Source of the DNA: Lingula anatina | Lineage: Eukaryota; Brachiopoda; Lingulata; Lingulida; Lingulidae | Direction: 5' to 3' | DNA: 64,000 nucleotides | NCBI RefSeq assembly: GCF_001039355.2 | Contig: NW_019774737.1 | Coordinates: 341,276 to 405,275, forward strand | Shown: positions 1-10,087 of the stretch, piece after piece | Position numbering within the stretch: position 1 is the stretch's first letter | How the letters are laid out: each line of letters begins with the position of its first letter | Notes under the pieces: model-generated | Told to the model about the DNA's origin: nothing | The model's input: the letters and a program-made list of their open reading frames with translations, nothing else | Database searches by the model: none | Program-made: the position numbers and the translations under genes

Positions 1-1977
1 ACGACCTTTCCTCTGTAATTAAAACCTTTTAAGTGTTAAATAGGTGAGACAGGAATTCTCGACTCTTTCCCAGACGATAATTAAAGTTTACCGTGTCTTA
101 CTCTAGTATATGTACAAAATTTACGACAGGTAAAAAATGTCAGCCTTTCGGTCTGACAAGTATGAAAATTTTGTCAATCTGAAACAAAAACAAAATTATA
201 GCAAGAGCCCAAATTATTTGATTTTTAAACGTTTTTATGCGTATTTTCATCGTTTTCAATCACAGACAATTAAAACATTCAAATAAAGTGTTTCCCACAC
301 ATTTCATACTTTTCAACTATCTAAGACAGTTAAATATACGTAGGCCTACTTTAATACTAAGCATATTTGTATTACTTTACAAATACGTTGTTGGATTATG
401 TTTATTATCCATTTTGTCTTTACCATACATGTATCATGTACGTGTAGCCTACAGAAAGGCTTTTCTGCATTTTTTGTATTTTCCAATTCTCTTGTCATTG
501 AGTTCAGAAATAAATAACTTTTTATTTCGCCGATAACGCGTTCAACAAGAGCCGATGTACTTTCTTCTTCGTATGTCTCTGTTGATCTTGATAATATGAG
601 CCCCGTTTGTACAAATCAGTAATACGTATACGGGACTGAATACATAATAATAAAAATTTTATTAACGTCTCACGTTAAAAAAAAAAATAGAACCCACCCT
701 GCTAAGGGTTATTAGAGACTAAAACCTGTGATGGGCCTACAACATTTAAAATGATCACTTATCAATAAAACACACACAAAAAGGATATTACATACAAAAC
801 TTTTCAAACCTTCTCTTTGTTGTTACACAAAAAGTCGTGAAAGTTCTTGAATTTTTTGTAAGTAGAATCCCCGTGTAAAACTTCACAGCTTTTACTTTCT
901 TTTTCCATAATCTCATGCTTGAAGTCTTTTCTTAATTTTTAGGCCCCGGCCTATTCTTCAATTTTTTCTTCAAATCTTTATAATGTTTTTTTTTCTCGCA
1001 TTTTCTACCCCCGAGTTCTATTTGCCGATAGTTCGTTATATCCGTTGTTTAACTAAGCATTTCTGTTTTTTATTAAAGCACCGTTGATCTCCTAATATTA
1101 TAGTTTTTCTTCCCGCCTTCGAAATGTTCAGCGCAAACGCGGTGCCCTGCTTTTGATCCAAACCTGCTATTTTATATTTTCCTTTCTTTCTACCATATTT
1201 TTCATTCTAACGGGTTTGTTGGGAACTTATTAAACCTCATGTATCGATCTCGCTTACTGTTATTGTAGTAGCGGGACAAAAAGCACGCCATGGTTTTTAG
1301 CACCGCTGTAAGTGCATGTTTCGACGTAGCAGGGCTCCCCTACCCACAATGCAATTTTAATTTCCGGAAAAGATGAAAAAGGCTAATAGGACCCTGGAGT
1401 TCCATTCCTAGGACTACCATTCCTGTTACACCGGCAGCGGGAGTTTAAAGAATATACGGGCAGAGATAAAGTGCCCATCTCTGGTAACCCAGCCGGAGAG
1501 CAGCCTGAGCTACCGTTCTGGTCGGGGGGCAGACATTCTGTCCTAGTGCAGGTTTCCTTCTGCCGCCGCTGCAGGATCGGAGAATTTCTGTCACTGGTTA
1601 GCAGGATGGGACACACACACACACACGCACACACGTGTACGCGCGCGCGCGTTAATAAGGAGACTCAGGGATTAGGTGTTAGTCGGAGATTGGTTGAAAT
1701 ACCGGGTAGTCGTGAGTTTGTCGAGCTGTAGTTGATTAGGAACAAGTTGGAATCAGGTCTCTAGAGCAATTCCAGTAACTTGCCTTCAGTAGTCTGTCCA
1801 GATACAGAATTCGAGATGTAGGCTACAGTTAGAAGGGCCGATTCCAAAAATACAAAGTTAGACAACTTTACTTATTTTGTGTTGTGCGATTTATAATTTA
1901 TAAAGTATTCGTGCAGTATAATCACCAGTTTTTTTTCAAATATAGGCCTAATCTACTCAATGCCGCGAGGAGACGTG
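1..1977. other. gene-free upstream region
   Basis: No reading frame here resembles a known protein; the small ORFs have no splice context, domain or family likeness. The stretch is AT-rich with poly-T/poly-A runs. It becomes locally GC-richer around 1380-1660, where a purine/pyrimidine alternating tract sits. TAGGCCTA words occur at 341 and 1943. It may hold distal regulatory DNA for the HADH gene or belong to a neighbour lying outside the window. Confidence 0.5.
1611..1652. repeat. alternating purine-pyrimidine tract (AC)n/(GC)n
   Basis: About 42 bases alternate strictly between purine and pyrimidine: a (AC)n run, a short GTGTAC join, then a (GC)n run. Such DNA is the classic substrate for left-handed Z-DNA. 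It lies about 1 kb upstream of the HADH start codon. Confidence 0.8.
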
Positions 1978-1980
1978 TTA

Positions 1981-2195
1981 CACCCGATTTCCATAGATTA
2001 GATCGACCTACTTTAGATCGACCTAACTCCCTGGGGGTTCACGCTAAATAGCTGTCAGTCGGGCGGACACGAAAGTTAATTACCCCCTTCCAGCTTGTAG
2101 TAGGCGGGACGGACATTTAAGTCGGATTATCTGAAAGTAATCTAGTGAGACTCCCCGCGGGGATAGATCGATCTAAAATCTATGGGAATAGAGCC
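1981..2195. mobile_element. MITE copy 1, PIF/Harbinger-like, 215 bp
   Basis: This 215-bp element is closely similar along its whole length to 12487-12701. The ends are inverted repeats: the left end carries CATAGATTAGATCGA and the right end, read in reverse, CATAGATTTTAGATCGATC. Each copy is flanked by TTA on both sides (here 1978-1980 and 2196-2198), the 3-bp target-site duplication typical of PIF/Harbinger elements. It has no coding capacity. Family assignment rests on the target site and the short inverted ends, so it is an inference. Confidence 0.75.
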
Positions 2196-2199
2196 TTAG

Positions 2200-2663
2200 T
2201 CTACCTAAATTTCTTAGTCTGAGAGATCAATATTATTGTACAATATTTTTAAATTATAGCAACAATTAAGGCGATTGAGGTCTGTGCCATGAAAAAAGGA
2301 GGGAATGGCAACAGGTTTGTGGAATAATTTCCCGAAAAAAACTGGACTCCGCAATCTTTTTATCGACTAAGTCTACGTGCGAATATTATTCAAAGGGCTT
2401 GTTGGTTTTCATTTTCTGTGACCAGAGATATAGAAAAAGTAAATTTTTTCACGTATATTTTTTAACTCCACTTTTCACTTTTCTTCCAATGAATCTCTAT
2501 ACTGAGAATGAGTGATTGGATGAGGCGTTTATCCTCTTTGACGGTATTGTAACTTAGCAATATCGCCACCATTTTGTTTTCCTTTTCACAGTCCAAAGGT
2601 CGAGGTCGTTCCCATTAAGCCGGTGCTTCCAAGTTACGGTTAAGTTTTCCGAAAAAAGCTGAT
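2200..2663 (+). promoter_or_regulatory. HADH promoter/5' leader region
   Basis: This is the roughly 460 bases before the HADH start codon. No TATA box is evident. A CGCCACCATTTTG block near 2563 resembles YY1-type CCAT elements of housekeeping promoters (inference). A pyrimidine tract ending TTTTCACAG at about 2590 could be a 5' UTR acceptor or chance. The transcription start cannot be fixed from sequence alone. Confidence 0.35.
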
Positions 2664-3699
2664 ATGGCATTTGCAGCCAATGTACTAGCAAGGTCCTTCT
2701 CAACGTCTGTAGGACGCCAGGCGGCTATTAAGCACGTCACTGTTATTGGTGGAGGTCTTATGGGATCAGGCATTGCTCAGGTTTGCAGTTTTTGCTTTTA
2801 GTATTACAGCTTTGGCAAAATTCAGAACAAAATTTTGCGCCACTGATTGGTCACATACTGCAGATATAGATACGTAGATTTAGTCATTTAAAAACTGAAA
2901 GTTGTCTTTCTGCATACTTCAGTGGACAGTTGGTATAATAAAACAAATTGTGCACAGTCTTGGAGATTATGAAGAATGCTGACCAGAAAGAGGCAATGGG
3001 CCCCCTCCTCTCACTGTGCACTATTTGTTTATGAATTATGATAACATCTTTTTAAAATGTGCATTTTTTCACCCTTTGCTTACTGTGTACATGTCAAATT
3101 TCAAATAGGTGGCAGCACAGTCTGGGCATAATGTCACTATGGTTGATGTCTCAGAAGAAGTCTTAAAGAAGTCACAGGCCAACATTGAGAAAAGTTTGAT
3201 GAGAGTGGCAAAGAAGAAATTTGCAGATAAGCCAGAGGTAATAGTGTAGACAATTGATTCTTTAAAAATAGTAATTCTCTAAAACTTGAACAACCTACTG
3301 GTATATTGCTGTTTCACCAGCATTTTGTTGTAAAACAGGTTACATACCCAGTATATTAAAGGAATGCCTTTTAGTGATAACAAAATGTTTTGAGTGTTAC
3401 AGTGTTCCATGATAGTGTACACATGTCTCTCTCTCTCTGTTGCCCTTAATATGACAGTAATTCCTTCAAATTCAGGAAGGTCAAACCTTTACCAAAGAAG
3501 TACTGAGTCGTATCAGTGTGAATTCAGACCCTGCTCAAGCTGCCAAATCTGCAGACTTAGTAGTGGAAGCCATAGTGGAAAATATAGACATCAAACAGAA
3601 GTTGTTTAAAACCTTAGATGAGAATGCACCTCAGTAAGTAAATAAAGTTAAATCTTCTGATTAAGTTTTTTTTAAATCATACTTCGTATTTTACATGCA

Positions 3700-3771
<72 letters not shown>

Positions 3772-6127
3772 CCTGGTCGCAATGTTTCTTGGCAAACAAA
3801 TCACTATCACTCCTTCAGGTCAAAGCAGATACTAACCCAGATGTATCTGTACTTAATTTTAGACATACCATATTTGCCAGCAACACGTCTTCCCTGCCAA
3901 TCAAGGACATTGCCAAGGCAACACAGAGGCTTGACAGATTTGGAGGACTGCACTTTTTCAACCCAGTGCCAGTGATGAAGTTAGTGGAGGTGAGATAACA
4001 GTGTGTTAGGGGTACCAGCAAGAGATGCATTATTAAAGGCTCATTCTCAATGAGACTATTGGTCTATGTAGGGAACTTGCTGAATGGGGACTCTCCCTGA
4101 GCTCAACCAGATTAACACACCTGTTGTTTCCAACTCACTGGTATTATCACCAGCTTTTCTTTGTATTAATCATTGCCAAAAGGAGGTGTGTTAATCTTTT
4201 TAATGTGATTGCATCCAGCGAAGGTTCCCTCAAAGTTGGATTGAATTATGTAGAACAATAGTGTCATAGGGAATGAGCCCCCAGATACGAGTTAGACAGT
4301 TTCTTTTTAATCTCTGTTAGGAACTTATGCTTGTAACATGGATGTGACAGGAAGTAGTGAGAAAGAGAACTCTGCAAAGTTCTTTTGAAGAGCTGGGGAG
4401 ATGATTATTGTATTAGATGTGACAGTGTGTTATTCTGATCATGTGTGTTGTATATTTTAGTGGACAAGACTTCAATTAATGAATATTATAAAAAGAATGA
4501 ATATTTTAATGTGTAATATTTTCTTTTTTTCTGCAATATTGATAAATTTCAAATGAAGGTTTTGTCTTTTCTCATTTATCATGGTGAACTCAATTTTTTA
4601 AATATTCATCTACAGTATATTAAAGACACTGTTGCTTTTCCTTCACTGATGGCCTGCCTCCTTGCAGTCAAATATTTGTGAAATATGAGGGATTTTTTTT
4701 GTGTGTGAGTTATTAGGTGATACGCATTCCTGAGACCAGCGATGATACTTTCAAGTCTTTGGTTGCATTTGGACAAGCTGTTGGCAAAACTACTGTGGAG
4801 TGTAAGGTAGAGTACCTTTCTTAAAAGTTCTTACTCGATTTTTCTAGAATTAACATCTCTGTGAAGGAAATGTAAAATCCACCACTACTTTGAAAAGTAT
4901 AGGATTTGATATTTCTCACAGTAGGAATTGGCTGTGGTTAAATTAAACATGAGGTTTAAATTACAAGTAAAAACCCTGTATGATGATAACTGAATAATTT
5001 TCAAATACATTATTGGACATTTAACAACTTTATTGTTCTAGACATACAGAAATATATTAATCTTTTCAACAATAATGTACAATTCAGGAATCCTTATGAC
5101 ATTCGCTGAATAACATAAAATTTATAACACCTGAATGGTAACCCATCTAATTTTCAGGACACCCCTGGGTTTGTGGTCAACAGGCTGCTTGTCCCATACA
5201 TGGCAGAGGCTATCAGGATGTTAGAGAGAGGTAGATGGGGTTTCTAGTTTGTTTTCAGTGCCTTACAAAAATTACATATCCTTAAATAAAGCAGTAGTGC
5301 ACATGACAAATCCACTGATATTTTTATTTTTATTTTCAAGTGATAATTTGAGAGAAAATTAAAAGCAAATTTTTGTTTGCACACCTTTGATCAAAAACTG
5401 TTATGTATATGTATACATATACATATACACATACATATGTATATGTATACACTATTATTATTATTTTTATTCATAGGTGATGCCACTGCCAAGGATATAG
5501 ATGTAGCCATGAAGCTAGGAGCTGGCTATCCTATGGGACCATTTGAGCTGTCAGACTATGTGGGGTTAGACACCATGAAGTTCATTCTGGATGGTAAATG
5601 TGCAGTTTGAACATACACAAAATCATATCTTTGTGCAAACTGACAAACTGAATATATGGCTCCAACTTAACAACTTTTTAATGTCTTCAAGCAAGATAAA
5701 TAATTCATTGATGTAGTTGCAAGGAAATATATATTTAAAGAAATTGCATAGCAATTAAAATATTTTGTCACAGGGCCACATCTGTTATTCAAAACACCAA
5801 CACTACTGTTAGTTCACATCAAGCTAAGATTGGTTTCCACCACTGCCATACATAACAACACTAAGAGGCTTTCTTATATGTTCTCAATCAGCCTTGCTAC
5901 CATTTTTATGTTTAGATATGAAATCATAATAACTACATATAGGTGCCTGGTGCCTGGATGTACTGTATTTTAAAAGTGAATTGTTGTCTCTGTTGTTTAT
6001 AGGCTGGAGTGAAAATTTTCCTGACCAGCCACTGTTTAAATCGAGCCCTTTGTTGGATAAAATGGTAGAAAATGGTAAACTGGGAATGAAGTCAGGAGAG
6101 GGTTTTTATACCTACAACAAAAAATAG
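2664..6127 (+). CDS. HADH: 3-hydroxyacyl-CoA dehydrogenase, mitochondrial (8 exons)
   Basis: The enzyme oxidises L-3-hydroxyacyl-CoA to 3-ketoacyl-CoA with NAD+, the third step of mitochondrial beta-oxidation. Exons are 2664-2780, 3109-3237, 3476-3633, 3863-3989, 4717-4806, 5158-5230, 5477-5593 and 6003-6127; all borders are GT-AG, phases agree, and the product is 311 residues (human about 314). The first ~20 residues are rich in Ala, Arg and Ser with no acidic residue, as in a mitochondrial presequence. The Rossmann fingerprint [10 protein letters not shown] lies at 27-36. The catalytic region [15 protein letters not shown] at 163-177 carries the catalytic His165 and its partner Glu177. The C-terminal dimerisation domain has [11 protein letters not shown] and ends [13 protein letters not shown] 2664 is the only start giving the presequence. 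Homology call is secure; the exact transcript ends are not seen. Confidence 0.96.
3701..3770. repeat. (TA)35 microsatellite in HADH intron 3
   Basis: A perfect TA dinucleotide run of about 70 bases lies about 90 bp before the exon 4 acceptor. It is likely length-polymorphic and can extrude as a cruciform. Confidence 0.95.
4073..4249. mobile_element. degenerate foldback element in HADH intron 4
   Basis: The left arm contains GGGGACTCTCCCTGAG followed by AGATTAACACACCT; the right arm contains the exact reverse complement AGGTGTGTTAATCT and then a diverged copy of the outer arm. Related arm sequences occur at 33867-33906, its duplicate near 35690, and the foldback at 40073-40537. This suggests one dispersed MITE family. 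The boundaries are approximate. Confidence 0.5.
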
Positions 6128-6141
6128 CTCTGGACGGTGAG

Positions 6142-6814
6142 GTAAGTAAAGTCAAAAAAGCATGGGGATAGAAGCAGCTTTCAAATAAGACTGACTCAGT
6201 TAAGAAATCAGAGGAACAGAGTCATTTTATTTCATCTGGAACAATAGGTTTCCCATCCTGTTTTATTCTTAAAAATTCCATGTGAATCATTCTGTGTAGT
6301 CACAAGATGTTAAGTGATACAATTTAACATGTTAATTTTATGAATGGACTTAACGAGATTAGAATGCATACCATGTTAATTTATCAGCAAATTAATTGTT
6401 ATAAATGCAGTGATATATTTCTTTTAATAACAATTTGAAGTGGGGGTGTAATAACATAGAATAGAGCAATTTTTCTGCAGAGATGTCATGGATTCATGTT
6501 AACTGACCCAGTAATAACCAGCCTAAGGCTATTGAAGATTCCAAGAATTGGGAATAGAAACAAAATCATAATGTGAAAGATATTTCCATGATATAAAATT
6601 CACCTAAAATGAAAGAGTCTTCTGATCAAAAAATGGGTCATTTAGTGATAAAATCGAAGTAAAATTTCCTGACGTCCATGAATCTCGATTCTTCGGGATC
6701 CTCATGTATTTATTATGTTTTTCTTGAAAATACAATTTAGATACCGTAATAAAGATATCACCGCCCTTCTTTGAATTTTTACATAGTGCATATGGATGTC
6801 AAATTCCTTTTCAG
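6142..6814 (+). other. HADH: intron in the HADH 3' UTR
   Basis: A consensus donor GAG|GTAAGT follows the stop codon by 14 bases, and a strong acceptor CCTTTTCAG lies at 6806-6814. The pair implies a final non-coding exon from 6815 to about 7095. The junction is so close to the stop (<50 nt) that nonsense-mediated decay would not be expected. Confidence 0.65.
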
Positions 6815-7074
6815 GAATTCAAAACCAGCCTCTGAAGTCACAAGAACTGGGGTCATGAGGACAAGGCAGTACGGAATAAGGGGTTTTCGGGTTATATGAT
6901 GCATATGTAAATGGACATGAATGATGGCCTATATAAAGCAATAGAATTATGTGCCCTTCAGCAGGACATTTGAATCAGTATTACAGTGTACTGGTAATTC
7001 AACTGTGATTTTTACACAATTACATTCAGTGACACTGAAATTATGCATTTGTGGTGATTGAAAATATATAAAAG

Positions 7075-7095
7075 AATAAAACTATTCACTTTATT
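7075..7095. terminator. bidirectional poly(A) signal between convergent genes
   Basis: AATAAA on the + strand at 7075-7080 is followed by TTTATT at 7090-7095, which is AATAAA on the - strand. HADH converges from the left and terminal exon H of the alternative-exon gene from the right, so the two could share one near-palindromic 21-bp polyadenylation site. Confidence 0.55.
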
Positions 7096-7717
7096 TTTTC
7101 TATTTTTCTAAGTATTTTAATCTTTGAAAAAAGGGTTTGTATTTTCAAGAAAAGTTTTGGTAAACAAGTGGTGTAAGTATTTTAATTGTATTGTATGAAA
7201 AAACGGAAATTAAATTTTGCCATTAATTTTGATATTAACATATAACTAAAGCATGCACTGGGTGACAACATCTATTTTTTCCATTACATGTATTCGATAT
7301 AAATACTCTGCTGCACATTTGATAATACAGGAATTATTTTCTGAGTAACATGAATCACATGATAATAAAAACTGATTGCAAAGAAGAACCTCCTCAAGTG
7401 GCGGTGGATTGTAATTGTGTTAGGTGTGACACTCAGAGTTCAGTTTGAAGTTCTCGAAGATTTCCACATTCATGGTTAAACACTTGACACAACATCAGCA
7501 TAAGGTTCAAAACCCTCACAGCAGCGCTCAATCAACATCAATTTCCCTCTGGAGGAGGGAGGCAATGTGTTGGGAAAAGAATTTTAATCAATTTTAATTA
7601 CTTAAAAGTAATTACAGGTGTACATTTCCATGTTGAATCCTACATTCTGAGAAATTGATATTTTTTTCTGGGAGACCCTTAGCAAACAAAAAAGTCCCTG
7701 ACATTTGCTTTAAAATG

Positions 7718-8161
7718 TCACTTTTTATGTTTTGGATATTTTATGTCTGAAGATCTCGTAAGTCTTTCTAATATATCTCCATACTCATTTCCCAGCTCAC
7801 TCCTACACGCCTCGATGAGACTCTCTTTGATTCTAGGAGGTAAAGTCTTCACCATGGAGTATTTCCTTGTGTATATATCAGCAGAGATGCCATGCTTCTG
7901 GCACCAGGTGATCTGGCCATGTGGCATCCTTTTGACAAATACAGAAGTTCCCCAGGGGCCGATCTTTAAATATTTACCAAGACCCTCTGCTTCCATATAG
8001 AGCATACACTCCTTCAGTTCATCTGCCCTTACCATCCTCAAAGACTGCTGAATTGAACGAGTAAAAACAACAGGGCCATAATGTCCAAGAATTCTTGTCA
8101 CACATTTCTGCAAATTGGGTGTCTTGTTGTGTCTTGCCTGGCTAACAGTTTCTGCCAACAT
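7718..8161 (-). CDS. terminal exon H: winged-helix-like domain, last module
   Basis: The acceptor TCATTCCAG is followed in phase 0 by MLAETVSQARHNK and a frame of 147 residues. The core reads ILGHYGPVVFTRSIQQSLR, RADELKECMLYMEAEGLG, a wing ending TSVFVKRMP, and then ITWCQKHGISADIY. The tail is basic (SSDIKYPKHKK), possibly adding DNA contact or nuclear import. It is the module furthest from the shared exons, nearly 12 kb away, and its transcript would end at the palindromic poly(A) site near 7090. Confidence 0.7.
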   Translation of the reverse strand: MLAETVSQARHNKTPNLQKCVTRILGHYGPVVFTRSIQQSLRMVRADELKECMLYMEAEGLGKYLKIGPWGTSVFVKRMPHGQITWCQKHGISADIYTRKYSMVKTLPPRIKESLIEACRSELGNEYGDILERLTRSSDIKYPKHKK

Positions 8162-10040
8162 CTGGAATGACAACATTATATCTGGAGGGATGATATTACT
8201 GGATCATAACTATGTTAGGTGTTACCGTGCATGAGTTTTGGGTTCAGTGTGAGGTGAGACAGTACTTTTATCATCACAAGTGGCAAACTGCTCATAAATC
8301 ACAAACAGACCTGACATATTGCCAAACATGCCAAAAAAATGTTACACGCAGCATATCCTTAAATTTAAATCTGATGTGTGCCAGCTTCTTCATTTTTAAA
8401 TCTCCATGTATGAATGCTCTCTGGATAATTATACACAGCATACCCTTTACTTAAAATCTCACGTGTGCCAGCTTCTTCATTTTCAAATCTCCATATGTGC
8501 ATGCTTTCTGGATAATTAAGTGGGAGCTTTTTAATGAAACAACTCCGCAACCTTCCATCTCAGACACATTTTATGCAAAATGCCATTCACACAGACCAAA
8601 TTATATCACATTAGCATTTCATATGGTCACACGTTTATCATTATCGAAGTCGATTTTAACAAATTGAGTCTAACTGACCTCTATATAGCTCAACTTATAA
8701 TTTCCTGAGGGGTTTTATTTCTTTTATATATATATATGTATATACTTTTAATTAACTGATCTATATAGATGCCAAATAGACTCTATTTGCAATACAGTCA
8801 CACAAAGACATTGGTAGCTTAAGTGAACCATTTTAATTAAATCAAATGACATTTTAGTATGAGTTTATTTTTCAGAGAATGAAAAATGTATCTAACCAGA
8901 AATTATTCCAGAATGTTGAGTCAAACCTATTTCAAAGTTGCATGTCCTCCATAAACATCTAAATAACAAATGAAAACCTCATCGTCTTTTCTTTTGCACA
9001 TCATTATTTTATATTATTACTTAGTACATGTCATTGATTAGAAAATACAGGAGAACTAAACATTTTCATATTGATCTTCACAATCCAGTTCTGGAGCCTT
9101 AGGTGAATACAGTTCCTCTATGACATTTCCATACTTCTCCCCTACTTCATATCTACACTTTTCTATAAGTTGCCACTTGGCATTTGGTGTCAAAGTCTTC
9201 ACAATATACGAGTCACATGTGTAATATCTTTTCATGTATATATCTGTGGAGATGTCATACTTTTGGCACCAAGTGATGTCATCCTGTGGATGTTTTTTAA
9301 CAAATATGGAACTTCCCCTGGATCCAACCTGTAGATATTTGCCAAGGCCCTCTGCTTCCATTTGGATCATACAGTCTTTCAGTTCATCTGCTCTGACTCT
9401 CAAAGATTGCTGAATTGGGCGGACGTACACGATGGGTCCATAGTGTCCTAGAATGCTTTTCACACATTTCCACAATACTGATTTCTTGTGGCTTCCCTCC
9501 TTGTTCTGTGCATCTGCTGATAAAGTTTCTATGATCTGCAATGACATAATACCTGTCATGTAAAAAAATAATGTCAAGAAAGGCACTTTTTGTTAACATT
9601 GAGCTCTCCCACCCCCTCACCCACTTCCCTCTTTAGCAACAAGGCATGGTTTGTTGCCACTTGATATCTCTTAAGAAATTGCTGGCATATCTTTCAGTAA
9701 TTTTTCATACACTTTCCAAAACACTACTTCGGCTTGATTTAAGTAAAAGTCTTTTTGCCAGAGACGTAGCAGGTACATCTCGCATGCCCATCACAATTCA
9801 TGTGCTCAGTAAACACATCTTTAAGTATCATAGAACTTGTATATGGGACATGTTAAATTAAAAAAAAAAAAAAGCTCCATATAGTCCACAAAATAACAAT
9901 CAAACATGATCTACAGCTCCATGCTTTATTATTAACTATTTCATATATAAATCTAAAAACCTTTACAATTTAATAAATAACTAACATAAAACAATGTTTA
10001 TTTTTGTAGCCTGACAACTGTCCCTCACTGAAGTGTTTCC

Positions 10041-10087
<47 letters not shown>

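Noticed and set aside
237-536. 99-codon open frame in the upstream region
   Set aside because: AT-rich hydrophobic/Tyr-rich composition, no family likeness, no splice or promoter context.
1383-1731. overlapping open frames on both strands in a GC-richer patch
   Set aside because: Both frames run through the AC/GC repeat and show no domain; likely chance from lower stop density.
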